Positions 8,063 to 16,413 of a stretch of DNA of 64,000 bases are shown piece by piece. This DNA is from Ruminococcus sp. (GTDB taxonomy: Bacteria > Bacillota > Clostridia > Oscillospirales > Ruminococcaceae), in the NCBI GenBank assembly GCA_029062165.1, contig JAIDQQ010000013.1, positions 1 to 64,000 of the forward strand, given 5' to 3'. The position numbers were made by a program, and so were the translations under genes. Below the pieces are notes generated by a model. The model saw only the letters and a list, made by a program, of their open reading frames with translations, was not told where the DNA came from and made no database searches. The first letter of the stretch is position 1. Each line of letters starts with the position of its first letter.

Positions 8063-8916
8063 CAGCTGACCCCCCTTTTCCCTGTGAAATCGGTTATTAC
8101 GAAAACCGATTCAAGATTAGTTACATCAACGCACGGTTTTATTACAGCTCTTGCCGAAATGCCGTTTGAATCCATTCCGACGCTTTTCACCGTCCCGACT
8201 GAATAGCCTTTCGGGAACAGTCCGCTTGAACCGTCAGTAATGAGCAGGTCATTTTTTTTGAGTGTGTTGTCTGTCGGAAGATGTATCAGGTTTGTGAGTT
8301 CGTCACCGGCAGATTTTATTGAACCCTCAATAATTCCGGCATCTTTTTCGTTTTCGGTTGAACATACTGCTATTGACAAATCAGGCGAAAGAATTGAACG
8401 TACTGTTGTGACGTGTTCGGAGACTTCAAGAGTAATTCCGACTATACCTTCAGCGGTAGCAACAGGACAATCCGGTTGAATGCCGTCCGCCTTACCGACG
8501 TTTATAGTAAAAGATTTGAAAGGGTCATTTGTGACGTACCCTAAAACTTTACAGAATCTTGAAGTAGTCAAATCAGGGTGGGCTTTTTTTATGCCTATCA
8601 GCATACGGAGTTCTTCGTTTTCGGTTTTAAGTGATTCGTATTCCGTAAGTTCTTCCTTTAATCTGTTTACTTCGTCTTTAAGTGACTGGTTTTCCTGATA
8701 GATTTCTTCCGCCTCCGCAACTCTTTCCGCTGTATTTTCAAGCTTCATGCTTATACTGTTGGAAATCATCCGGAACGGTTTTGAAATCGTATTTATTACT
8801 GACTTTCCGGAAACGGAATATCCGCCCTTTGTGACGGCATATATCATTATACCCACAAGAAAGGCAATCAATGCAAGCAGGAATTTAAAACCCTTGCTTC
8901 TGAAAAATTCACGCAT
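8062..8916 (-). CDS. mreC: Rod shape-determining protein MreC
   Basis: 284 residues: a short inner tail, one membrane anchor at about 11-29, a coiled coil at about 60-105 (repeated Glu/Leu heptads) and the two-lobed beta-barrel domain, recognisable by CKVLGYVTNDPF, VGKADGIQPDCPV and the late LITDGSSGLFPKGYSVG. MreC connects MreB filaments to PBP2 on the outer face of the membrane. It starts 10 bp after mreB with an AAGGAGG site and overlaps mreD. Confidence 0.96.
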   Translation of the reverse strand: MREFFRSKGFKFLLALIAFLVGIMIYAVTKGGYSVSGKSVINTISKPFRMISNSISMKLENTAERVAEAEEIYQENQSLKDEVNRLKEELTEYESLKTENEELRMLIGIKKAHPDLTTSRFCKVLGYVTNDPFKSFTINVGKADGIQPDCPVATAEGIVGITLEVSEHVTTVRSILSPDLSIAVCSTENEKDAGIIEGSIKSAGDELTNLIHLPTDNTLKKNDLLITDGSSGLFPKGYSVGTVKSVGMDSNGISARAVIKPCVDVTNLESVFVITDFTGKRGVS

Positions 8917-8925
8917 ATAGCCTCC

Positions 8926-9948
8926 TTAATAGTACCGGATATTTTCGGTAAGTGCGTCCTGATAGTCGTTTATTTTTTCGAGTATTTTACCCATACCTTC
9001 GGCGACGCAGTCAAGAGGATATTCGGCTATATATATCGGCATACCGGTTTCACGGTTAATGAGACGGTCAAGACCTCGTAGCAAGGCACTGCCACCTGAA
9101 AGGGTTATACCGTTTTCGATTATATCCGCAGAAAGTTCTGGCGGAGTTTCTTCGAGGGTAGCCCTTATAGCGTCGACTACTCTTGAAAGAGGTTCAACAA
9201 GTGCGTCACGTATTTCAGCGGAATTTATTATTATATTTTCCGGAAGTCCGTTCAGAAGATTACGTCCTTTTATTTCCATGGAAGATTCTTTTTCATGCGG
9301 AAATGCTGACCCTATTTCAAGTTTCATTTTTTCGGCGGTAGGTTCGCCGATAAGAAGATTATATTTTTTCTTGATATAATTTATAATGGCGTTGTCAAAT
9401 TCGTCACCGGCACAGCGTATTGAACGTGATGCGACTATACCACCCATAGAGATTACGGCAACTTCACTTGTACCGCCACCGATATCAACAATCATACTTC
9501 CGGACGGTGAATTAGTCGGCAGACCTGCTCCTATAGCTGCCGCCATAGGTTCTTCAATTATAAGTACGTTGTTTTTGTTTGCACCGGCTTTCTGACACGC
9601 TTCACGGACAGCACGTCTTTCGACAGCAGTCACACCGGACGGCACACATATTATAACGTTCGCCTTTGTGAAAATAGTTCCTTTAAGTGCTTTTTTTATA
9701 AATTCCTGCAACATGGTTGTAGCTATATCGAAATCAGCTATAACGCCGTCCTTAAGAGGTTTCACGGCTACTATAGACCCTGGTGTTCTTCCTATGATTT
9801 CCTTAGCTTCCTTGCCGACATACCGGCACTTGTCGGTATGGGTATTCACTGCCACAACAGAGGGTTCACGGATAATTATTCCCTTTCCTCTCAGATAGAC
9901 AAGTGTGTTTGCAGTTCCTAAATCTATTCCAATATCCTTTGTAAACAT
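8926..9948 (-). CDS. mreB: Rod shape-determining actin homologue MreB
   Basis: 340 residues with the actin-family landmarks: DIGIDLGTANTLVY phosphate-1 loop at residue 5, IVDIGGGTSEVAVI phosphate-2 loop, and ITLSGGSALLRGLD adenosine motif. MreB forms membrane-associated filaments that organise sidewall synthesis. It is the first gene of mreBCD-PBP2 and has a consensus promoter about 65 bp upstream. Confidence 0.98.
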   Translation of the reverse strand: MFTKDIGIDLGTANTLVYLRGKGIIIREPSVVAVNTHTDKCRYVGKEAKEIIGRTPGSIVAVKPLKDGVIADFDIATTMLQEFIKKALKGTIFTKANVIICVPSGVTAVERRAVREACQKAGANKNNVLIIEEPMAAAIGAGLPTNSPSGSMIVDIGGGTSEVAVISMGGIVASRSIRCAGDEFDNAIINYIKKKYNLLIGEPTAEKMKLEIGSAFPHEKESSMEIKGRNLLNGLPENIIINSAEIRDALVEPLSRVVDAIRATLEETPPELSADIIENGITLSGGSALLRGLDRLINRETGMPIYIAEYPLDCVAEGMGKILEKINDYQDALTENIRYY

Positions 9949-10010
9949 TCTGCACTTCCTAACTTCTGTATATTCAGTATTTTTTTTATATTTTTAAACT
10001 CAACAATATT

Positions 10011-10039
10011 ATTATATCACCAAAAACGAATACAGACAA
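10011..10039 (-). promoter_or_regulatory. Sigma-A promoter of the mreBCD-PBP2 operon
   Basis: On the minus strand TTGTCT (10034-10039), 17 bp, TATAAT (10011-10016). The rest of the 209-bp gap between mreB and the DUF4321 gene is AT-rich with no further feature I can support. Confidence 0.8.
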
Positions 10040-10157
10040 TAATTTTACAACAGAAATCCGGATTTATATAAAATTTGTTGAAACATGAAAACAAAATAAA
10101 CCGAATGAACAGAAAAACTGTAAAATTTTCTGAAAAAATCCGGTTTTTTGATATATA

Positions 10158-10421
10158 TTATGGAACAAGTTTCGGAGCTGTCTTGTAATATATGAAAATT
10201 GCCAGCATAATCATCATAAGCTGTGCTATATTGATATTGAAACTGAACCCTATTGTTATTGTGAATATGGTAAAATTAAGAAGCGGTTTGTCTGCCGGAA
10301 ATTCAAAGCCACCGGAAAACGAAAGCCATTCCAGTGAAGTATTTACTGTTCTTTCGGCAATAAGTGAACCGAGTATTATACCACCTATCAGTAATAATGC
10401 TAAATACAGAATTTTTTTCAT
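10158..10421 (-). CDS. DUF4321 membrane protein
   Basis: 87 residues with two hydrophobic segments: an N-terminal helix with GGIILGSLIAE and a C-terminal helix after the motif TIGFSFNINIAQ. This pattern (glycine-rich first helix, then GFSxNINI) matches the small DUF4321 family of Firmicutes, which has no known function and often sits beside mre/dut-type genes. It is the last gene of the leftward group, 27 bp after dut, with a GGAGAAT site. Confidence 0.85.
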   Translation of the reverse strand: MKKILYLALLLIGGIILGSLIAERTVNTSLEWLSFSGGFEFPADKPLLNFTIFTITIGFSFNINIAQLMMIMLAIFIYYKTAPKLVP

Positions 10422-10448
10422 AGTATTCTCCAGTCTGCCTGAAGGCTT

Positions 10449-10889
10449 TTATTTTATTCCGGACGAGCCGAAACCATCTGAACCCCGTCCGGTTTCGGAA
10501 AGACTGTCGCTGACTTCGATTTCCGGAATCAGTATTCTTGTCGGGATAAGTTGTGCTATTCTCATACCGTTCTCGACAGTGAATGGTAATTTTCCGTTAT
10601 TTATAAGCGGTATGAACCATGCCCCCCTGTAGTCGCTGTCAACCACGCCGACGCAGTTCGCAAGAGTTACGCCGTATTTCGTGGAAAGTCCGGAACGTGG
10701 ATATATAAGAAGTGCTACGTCATTTTCGTCAGGTTCGGCAGTAAGTCCGGTGGGTATCATTTTTATTTCACCGGCTTCTATAGTAACCGGACTGTCAAGA
10801 CAGGCGTATATATCAAGACCGGCACTTCCGGCGGTTGCTCTTGACGGTATAACCGCTTTTTCGTCGAGTTTTTTAAAAGTAATTTTCAT
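10449..10889 (-). CDS. dut: dUTP pyrophosphatase (trimeric dUTPase)
   Basis: 146 residues. It splits dUTP to dUMP and pyrophosphate, keeping uracil out of DNA. All five family motifs are present: AGSAGLDIYA, YPRSGLSTKYG (motif 2), GVVDSDYRG (motif 3 with catalytic Asp and Tyr), RIAQLIP (motif 4) and GRGSDGFGSSG (P-loop-like motif 5). It lies 3 bp after the U32 gene in the same direction. Confidence 0.96.
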   Translation of the reverse strand: MKITFKKLDEKAVIPSRATAGSAGLDIYACLDSPVTIEAGEIKMIPTGLTAEPDENDVALLIYPRSGLSTKYGVTLANCVGVVDSDYRGAWFIPLINNGKLPFTVENGMRIAQLIPTRILIPEIEVSDSLSETGRGSDGFGSSGIK

Positions 10890-10892
10890 AAA

Positions 10893-12923
10893 TCATATAC
10901 CTCTGTAATAAAGACCTCGTGTTATGTTTCCGGACGGTTTTTCACCGGAAATAATATTTTCAGTCTGTTCAGGAGTTTCAGTATCAAGCATGATAACCGC
11001 AAATGATATATTCCTGAAACTTTCCAGTCTGTCGAGCATATAAAGACAGTCGGAATTAAGTATTTCCACGTAATCCGGCGAACATCTCACCGAAAATTCA
11101 CGTCCAGTACGGTCTTTTATGAATCCGGAACACTTTTTACAACCGGATTCGTTTTTTATCGGACAGTTTCGTGTAAGCATAAGCGGTATTTTTCCGTATG
11201 CGAGTACACCTACAGGCAAATCAGTACGGATATTGTTAATCTGTTGTAGTTTGGATTCGGGTGAGATAATAAAATCCTCAAGACCAAGAGTTTTCATATA
11301 TTCAGCACTGAACGAATTGAAAATATTCAGCGTAAAATTTCCGTGTAGTCTGAAACCGAGTTTTTTTCCTATGGCTATGCAGTCGGGAGTATGGCACATA
11401 AGATGTTTAAAACTGTATTTTTCCCGAATGTTTTTAAGTACGGAAATAATTTTATCCTCATCTGCTATGAATCGTGGCGGAGACAGTATTATTTTATCCC
11501 TGTATTCCGAAAGTTCCGACAAAGCAGTTCCGGAAATACTTAAAGCAGAATCGAGTATTATATAATCGGAAATATTTACCGCTTTTTTTGCCTGTTGAAT
11601 GTTTGTACAGAAAGTCCGGATTTTAACGTTATCGGACGGAGCAGGTTTTTCAGAAAATACCGGTCTGTAATCCGTCACGGTTTTATGCGGAGTGTTTTGG
11701 GAAATAATCAATTCAGTAAGTTTTCCGGTTATCTCACGACGGAGGGCATTTAATTTTCCGGCGGGTACTATAAGACCGTCTTCAATATCGGCGGAAATAT
11801 TTCCCATACTGAAAACTGTATCGCCTAATTTGGAAAGCTGTTTTTCAAGTGATTTCCTGTCAGTAGGACGGTTTACGGCTATTTCCGGAGTGTCGCCGGT
11901 AACTTTTACCGTAATATCGTTACATTCAGCAGTTATTTCAACCGGAATATCTTTTTTTATAAGTACGTGGAAATTTATATTATATATTTTCGGTTCGTAC
12001 CGGTATATTTTATGTACTTCCGGAATAAGTTCATGGGCGGAAACAACATCTTCCTTTTCACGTATACCGAACATATTTTCACGTTTTCCGGAAAAATAGC
12101 CGTCCGTAAAACCGCTTCTTGAAAAAATTCCCTTAAGAAAATTCATATCAGGTTTCTGACCGTCAAGGGCTTTACGGAGTTCGTGTACAGCCGAGGCGAC
12201 GTATTCAGGGCGTTTCATTCTGCCCTCTATTTTCAGGGAATCGACTTCCGGCAGATTTTTTATACACGGAATCAGCGACAGGTCTTTCAGCGACAGTGCG
12301 AAAAAATTTCTGTTTCCTGTTGCCGTGAATGGTAATCTGCAAGCCTGTCCGCAACAACCTCTGTTTGCGGAGCGTGAACCCATTACAGCCGACATATAAC
12401 ACTGTCCGGATACCGACATACACAATGCACCATGTACAAAAATTTCCGTTTCGATACCGGTACGAGTTATTTTTTCGATAGTCTGCCGGTTGAGTTCCCG
12501 AGCAGGTACAATTCTTTTCCAGCCGAGTTCTTTTAACATTTCCGCACCGGTTGCGGTATGTACTGACATCTGTGTAGATGCATGAAGTACAGCGTCCGGA
12601 ACGCATTTTCTTATGAGTTCCGCACAACCGAAATCTTGTACTATATATGCGTCTGTACCGGCTTGTGCGGAAAATTTTATGTATTCGCAGAAATCTTCTG
12701 TTTCTTCGTCGGAAATAATGGTATTCACGGCAAGATATAGTTTCGCACCGTATCTGTTACACTCCCTGACGGCAGTAATCAAATCTTCGTTACTGAAATT
12801 TACCGCATTGTTACGGGCTGAAAAACGCTGTCCGCCGACGTATACTGCACCTGCTCCGGAACGCAGAGCCGTTTTTAAAGTTTCGATATTTCCGGCAGGT
12901 GCGAGGATTTCAATATTTTTCAT
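10893..12923 (-). CDS. Peptidase U32 family protein, RlhA-like (23S rRNA hydroxylation type)
   Basis: 676 residues: an N-terminal U32 barrel (EILAPAGNIETLKTAL to about 260) and a long C-terminal part of the DUF3656 type. The U32 signature with cysteines GQCYMSAVMGSRSANRGCCG is present, and a second cysteine set (CPIKNESGCKKC) occurs near residue 600, as expected for an iron-sulfur site. The domain order and length match RlhA, which makes 5-hydroxycytidine in 23S rRNA, better than the shorter TrhP tRNA enzymes. The older collagenase name is probably misleading. The ATG shares its A with the zapA stop, so the two are translationally coupled. Confidence 0.88.
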   Translation of the reverse strand: MKNIEILAPAGNIETLKTALRSGAGAVYVGGQRFSARNNAVNFSNEDLITAVRECNRYGAKLYLAVNTIISDEETEDFCEYIKFSAQAGTDAYIVQDFGCAELIRKCVPDAVLHASTQMSVHTATGAEMLKELGWKRIVPARELNRQTIEKITRTGIETEIFVHGALCMSVSGQCYMSAVMGSRSANRGCCGQACRLPFTATGNRNFFALSLKDLSLIPCIKNLPEVDSLKIEGRMKRPEYVASAVHELRKALDGQKPDMNFLKGIFSRSGFTDGYFSGKRENMFGIREKEDVVSAHELIPEVHKIYRYEPKIYNINFHVLIKKDIPVEITAECNDITVKVTGDTPEIAVNRPTDRKSLEKQLSKLGDTVFSMGNISADIEDGLIVPAGKLNALRREITGKLTELIISQNTPHKTVTDYRPVFSEKPAPSDNVKIRTFCTNIQQAKKAVNISDYIILDSALSISGTALSELSEYRDKIILSPPRFIADEDKIISVLKNIREKYSFKHLMCHTPDCIAIGKKLGFRLHGNFTLNIFNSFSAEYMKTLGLEDFIISPESKLQQINNIRTDLPVGVLAYGKIPLMLTRNCPIKNESGCKKCSGFIKDRTGREFSVRCSPDYVEILNSDCLYMLDRLESFRNISFAVIMLDTETPEQTENIISGEKPSGNITRGLYYRGI

Positions 12924-13288
12924 CAGAGTTTGTCACCGAGTTGTTTGAGTTTCATGGCGTTTTCAAGCTGTGCATTTTTTGACTTGAGGACTTCTATTTC
13001 TTTCAGTGCGGAATCAAGTTCAATGCGAGATTTTCCGGCTTCGTCTACGTATTCTTTGGTCTGATTGCGTATGTTATCGAGATGCTGATTAGCTTTGTTG
13101 AGGTCATCAGCGAGACTTAAGGCTACCATTATGGCAGCGTCGTAAGGTGAAGAACCGCTTTTGGAATTGAGAGTAGCGTTTATTTTGGCTTCCAAGGCTC
13201 TTGCGAGTGCGAAAACATAGTTAGGTGATTCGGAGGTTTTTAGTTTATACTCCTTGCCACAGATAATTACTTTTACATCATTAAGCAT
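12923..13288 (-). CDS. zapA: Cell division protein ZapA
   Basis: A 121-residue cytoplasmic protein that bundles FtsZ filaments. The globular head (VKVIICGKEYKL, then YVFALARALEAKIN and AAIMVALSLADDL) is followed by a coiled coil over the last 55 residues. I use the ATG at 13288, preceded by AAAGGA, because the family begins just before VKVIICGK. Codons further upstream encode an atypical extension and overlap the promoter. Confidence 0.92.
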   Translation of the reverse strand: MLNDVKVIICGKEYKLKTSESPNYVFALARALEAKINATLNSKSGSSPYDAAIMVALSLADDLNKANQHLDNIRNQTKEYVDEAGKSRIELDSALKEIEVLKSKNAQLENAMKLKQLGDKL

Positions 13289-13328
13289 TTTAATGAGATT
13301 TTCCTTTCTGTTAGAATTTACATAATAC

Positions 13329-13357
13329 ATTATACAACATTTTGCGACATTTTGGAA
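13329..13357 (-). promoter_or_regulatory. Possible promoter of zapA-U32-dut-DUF4321 with 10-bp direct repeats
   Basis: On the minus strand TTCCAA (13352-13357), 17 bp, TATAAT (13329-13334). The spacer and -35 carry two copies of CAAAATGT 10 bp apart (13337-13344 and 13347-13354), on the same helix face, which is operator-like. Confidence 0.55.
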
Positions 13358-13378
13358 TACTTTTTCAAGAAAAAATTA

Positions 13379-13960
13379 TCAGTAATGACGTTTCAGCCCG
13401 ATAACTTTTCCGAGTATTTCCACTTCGTCAAGGATAATCGCTTCCATTGTATCGTTTTCGGGTTGAAGTCTGAATTTATTTTTTTCCTTGAAAAATCTTT
13501 TGACTGTTGCCTCTTCGTGATTCACAAGTGCAACGACTATATCACCGTTTTCGGCATACGTTGTCTTATGGACTATGACAATATCGCCGTCAAATATACC
13601 GGCTTTTATCATACTTTCGCCACGTATTTTAAGGGCAAAAAGTTCATTCGGATTTATTTCAGGAGCTTCAAAACCGACGTATCCTGTTATATCCTCTATG
13701 GCTGTTATAGGTGTACCGGCAGTCACAGTACCTATGACAGGTACTGATGTTATGGTACTGTTGGGAAGTTTAAGAGAACGGTTCATACTTCCGGTTTTTT
13801 CAATGAAACCGTGTTCAACGAGCATATTTATATAACGCTGTGCCGTTGAAGTGGATTTGAAACCCATAGCCGAAGTTATTTCACGTACTGACGGTGAAAT
13901 ACCGTCGCTAAGCCGTCTTTTTATATAGTTGAATACAGCTATTTCTTTACTTTTTGACAT
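13379..13960 (-). CDS. lexA: SOS repressor LexA
   Basis: 193 residues. The N-terminal winged helix (SPSVREITSAMGFKSTSTAQRYI) binds the SOS box. The C-terminal peptidase domain has the Ala-Gly self-cleavage site in GTVTAGTPI, catalytic Ser in RGESMI and catalytic Lys in ATVKRFF. It should repress DNA damage genes until RecA filaments stimulate cleavage. It starts 2 bp after the murC stop with a GAGGAG site, so it is read from the murC transcript. I found no clear GAAC-N4-GTTC type operator in front of murC or lexA. Confidence 0.95.
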   Translation of the reverse strand: MSKSKEIAVFNYIKRRLSDGISPSVREITSAMGFKSTSTAQRYINMLVEHGFIEKTGSMNRSLKLPNSTITSVPVIGTVTAGTPITAIEDITGYVGFEAPEINPNELFALKIRGESMIKAGIFDGDIVIVHKTTYAENGDIVVALVNHEEATVKRFFKEKNKFRLQPENDTMEAIILDEVEILGKVIGLKRHY

Positions 13961-13962
13961 TA

Positions 13963-15381
13963 TTATTTCTCCTCTTCAGAAAGTTTTTTAAGAATCATCT
14001 TTGCGATTTTATAGGCGTCACCGCAACCGAGTGTTATAACAAGGTCACCGGACTGTACATTTTCGCATACATAATCGCATATCTGCTGAAAATTGAAGTA
14101 TTTTCTTTCGTCCGTCCATACGGCACTTTCGTCCTGCGGAAACCATATGCAATCCGGAATTTTTTCGGCGAGGTGTCTTGTGAAAATTCCGAAAGTATTT
14201 TTTTCACGACTTCCGAAAATATCTGTCAGAACGATTTTATCGGGAATCTGCAAAACTCTTGCGAAATCTTCAAGCAGAATCTTTGTCCGTGAGAATGTAA
14301 ACGGCTGGAAAACTGCCCATACGTGATTGAATCCCATACCCATAGCAGAAGTTAAAGTCGCTTCAAGTTCAGCGGGATGATGTGCATAGTCGTCAACGAC
14401 TGTCACGCCCTTTTCGTAGCCGAGTTTTTCAAAACGACGTTTAGCACCTCTGAAATCTTCAAGACCTTTTCTGCAGTCTTCCGGAGATATACCGAGTTCG
14501 TTTACGGCTACAGCGGAGGCTACTGCATTGAGTATATTATGATTTCCGGCAACATGAAGATTTACCGTTGTGAAAATTTCGCCCTTATGGAAAATATCGA
14601 ATTGTGTTTCAAGTCCGGAAATTTTTCTTATATTACCGGCGTACCAGTCGTTACTGTCTGAAAGTCCGAAAGTTATAATTTTCTTGTCGATACCCTCGAC
14701 TGCCTGCATAGTGTTTTTGTCGTCACCGTTTACTATCAGTGTTTTTGAAGTCATTTCCGCAAATTTCCTGAAAGATTTTATTACATTTTCCAGTGTGCCG
14801 AAATAGTCGAGATGGTCAGCATCTATGTTGAGTATAACGGCAATATCCGGATATAATTTCAGGAAATGGTCTTCAAATTCGCAAGATTCACAAACCATTA
14901 TATCGCTTTTTCCGGCTACTCCGCTACCGTTTATGCACGGTAATTTTCCGCCGATATATGCTGATAAATCAGTACCGGCAGTATAAAGTATCTGTGTTAT
15001 CATAGATGTAGCAGTAGTCTTTCCGTGCGTACCGGAAACACATACGGCGTTATCGTACCACCCTGTGACTATGCCGAGAAGTTCAGCCCTTTCGAGCACC
15101 GGAACACCGCTTTGTCTTGCCGAGACGAGTTCAGGGTTATCTTCCATGATAGCGGCGGTATGGACTATCAAATCTGCACCCTTTATATTTTCGGCACGCT
15201 GTCCTATGAATACTTCAATACCCATTTTACGTACAGCATCAAGAGTTTCAGTTTCGTTATTGTCCGAACCTGTAAGGAAATATCCCTGTGAATGAAGTAT
15301 CTGTGCAAGGGGGTACATACCTGAACCGCCTATGCCTATAAAGTGTATATGTTTCTTGCCTGTTAAAATATTTTCGTTCAA
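13963..15381 (-). CDS. murC: UDP-N-acetylmuramate--L-alanine ligase
   Basis: 472 residues. It adds the first amino acid of the stem peptide. The N-terminal Rossmann motif (IHFIGIGGSGMYPLA), the ATP-binding GTHGKTTATSMI and the C-terminal ligase domain (DDYAHHPAE) are intact. The start is TTG with AAAGGTGAT just upstream; the family begins at this point and no better ATG exists. It is far from the main division cluster (26.7-39.6 kb), and its transcript continues into lexA. Confidence 0.96.
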   Translation of the reverse strand: MNENILTGKKHIHFIGIGGSGMYPLAQILHSQGYFLTGSDNNETETLDAVRKMGIEVFIGQRAENIKGADLIVHTAAIMEDNPELVSARQSGVPVLERAELLGIVTGWYDNAVCVSGTHGKTTATSMITQILYTAGTDLSAYIGGKLPCINGSGVAGKSDIMVCESCEFEDHFLKLYPDIAVILNIDADHLDYFGTLENVIKSFRKFAEMTSKTLIVNGDDKNTMQAVEGIDKKIITFGLSDSNDWYAGNIRKISGLETQFDIFHKGEIFTTVNLHVAGNHNILNAVASAVAVNELGISPEDCRKGLEDFRGAKRRFEKLGYEKGVTVVDDYAHHPAELEATLTSAMGMGFNHVWAVFQPFTFSRTKILLEDFARVLQIPDKIVLTDIFGSREKNTFGIFTRHLAEKIPDCIWFPQDESAVWTDERKYFNFQQICDYVCENVQSGDLVITLGCGDAYKIAKMILKKLSEEEK

Positions 15382-15426
15382 AATCTATCACCTTTCAAAA
15401 TTTTTTTAATTAAATGAAAAAATCAC

Positions 15427-15455
15427 TTGATTTTTCTGAAATAATACGTTATAAT
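15427..15455 (+). promoter_or_regulatory. Sigma-A promoter of spoVG
   Basis: TTGATT (15427-15432), 17-bp spacer, TATAAT (15450-15455). The transcript should begin near 15462. Confidence 0.85.
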
Positions 15456-15462
15456 AGTTACA

Positions 15463-15478
15463 GGGGGATTCCTCCCCC
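15463..15478 (+). other. GC-rich hairpin at the 5' end of the spoVG transcript
   Basis: GGGGGA / TCCCCC with a TTCC loop forms a 6-bp stem beginning within a base or two of the predicted transcription start. It lies well upstream of the AAGGAGG site (15493-15499), so it should not block translation. A 5'-terminal stem could protect the mRNA from 5'-end dependent decay. Confidence 0.7.
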
Positions 15479-15510
15479 GTGTCTATCAACATAAGGAGGT
15501 AAAAACCGTA

Positions 15511-15816
15511 ATGGAAATCACAGATGTAAAGTTAAGAAAAATTATGTCTGAAGGCAGACTTAAAGCAGTCGTTTCCGTGACTATCGACGATATGCTTGCC
15601 GTACACGACATAAAGGTTGTGCAGGGTGATGAACGTCTGTTTGTTGCAATGCCAAGCCGTAAGGACGAAAACGGTGTATTCCGTGATATTGTCCACCCGA
15701 TTTCTTCAGCTTCCAGAAGAGTCTTTGAAGATGTCATTCTTGACGCTTACAACAAGCAACTTGCTATGCTGGAAGCCGAAAAAGAATCCGAACCGGAAGA
15801 ATCCACAGAAGAATAA
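15511..15816 (+). CDS. spoVG: Septation/regulatory RNA-binding protein SpoVG
   Basis: 101 residues matching SpoVG over its conserved part: MEITDVKLRK, SVTIDDMLAVHDIKV, FVAMPSRKDENGVFRDI and HPISSASRR. The Glu-rich tail after residue 88 is typical. SpoVG binds nucleic acid and affects sporulation, division and envelope genes in Firmicutes. It is monocistronic, with a strong promoter, a 5' hairpin, an ideal ribosome-binding site and a strong terminator, which suggests high expression. Confidence 0.97.
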   Translation: MEITDVKLRKIMSEGRLKAVVSVTIDDMLAVHDIKVVQGDERLFVAMPSRKDENGVFRDIVHPISSASRRVFEDVILDAYNKQLAMLEAEKESEPEESTEE

Positions 15817-15826
15817 TTCCCCTACG

Positions 15827-15855
15827 AAGTCTGCCTTTACCGGCAGACTTTTTTT
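15827..15855 (+). terminator. Terminator of spoVG
   Basis: The stem AAGTCTGCC / GGCAGACTT with a six-base loop runs into a seven-T tract. It overlaps the stop codon of the converging Nudix gene. Confidence 0.93.
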
Positions 15856-16390
15856 ATATGCCTAATATCCGTGCGGTTTTGAGAACAGCTATTTGAGTTT
15901 TGGCATCTTTTATTCTGCCGTCCATGACCATTTCAACAGCCTGTGTGAGTGGTATTTTTTCGACGTCAAGAAATTCGTCGTCGTCGAGATTCTGTTCTTT
16001 CAGGTTAAGACCTCTTGCGAGATAGACGTGTATTATTTCAGTATTATATGCCGGTGTCGGATAAATTTCCCCAAGATATATATATTCCGTACATGTGAAG
16101 CCGGTTTCTTCAACGAGTTCACGCCTACCGCATTCGTAATGACTTTCGCCTTTTTCGAGTTTTCCGGCAGGGATTTCCGTAGTTACTTCCCGAAACGGAT
16201 AGCGGAATTGTTTAACCATGAAGATTTCATTGTTATCTGTCACAGGGATTACGCATACACCCCCCGAATGTAACAGAACATCACGTATAGCTGCTTCACC
16301 GTTTTCGAGTTCGGCAGTATCGTGTACTATAGTAAATATGCGTCCCTCGTAGACGGTATCGCTTGTGATAGTTTTTTCCTGTAAGTGCAT
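15854..16390 (-). CDS. Nudix hydrolase, ADP-ribose pyrophosphatase type
   Basis: 178 residues. The Nudix box is complete: G-x5-E-x7-REL-x-EE-x-G (GKLEKGE followed by RELVEETGF). The N-terminal strand order and the DEFLDVEKIPL segment after the box fit the NudF/ADP-ribose pyrophosphatase group. It probably clears ADP-ribose or related nucleoside diphosphates. I choose the ATG at 16390, 8 nt after AAGGAGG; a GTG three codons earlier lies inside the ribosome-binding site. It follows YfhO by 23 bp and is probably co-transcribed. Confidence 0.92.
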   Translation of the reverse strand: MHLQEKTITSDTVYEGRIFTIVHDTAELENGEAAIRDVLLHSGGVCVIPVTDNNEIFMVKQFRYPFREVTTEIPAGKLEKGESHYECGRRELVEETGFTCTEYIYLGEIYPTPAYNTEIIHVYLARGLNLKEQNLDDDEFLDVEKIPLTQAVEMVMDGRIKDAKTQIAVLKTARILGI

Positions 16391-16413
16391 ATTGTTCACC
16401 TCCTTGGAATATT

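Noticed and set aside
13379..15510. SOS box controlling lexA or murC
   Set aside because: I looked for GAAC-N4-GTTC type palindromes upstream of both starts and found none convincing; a computed scan would be needed to be sure.
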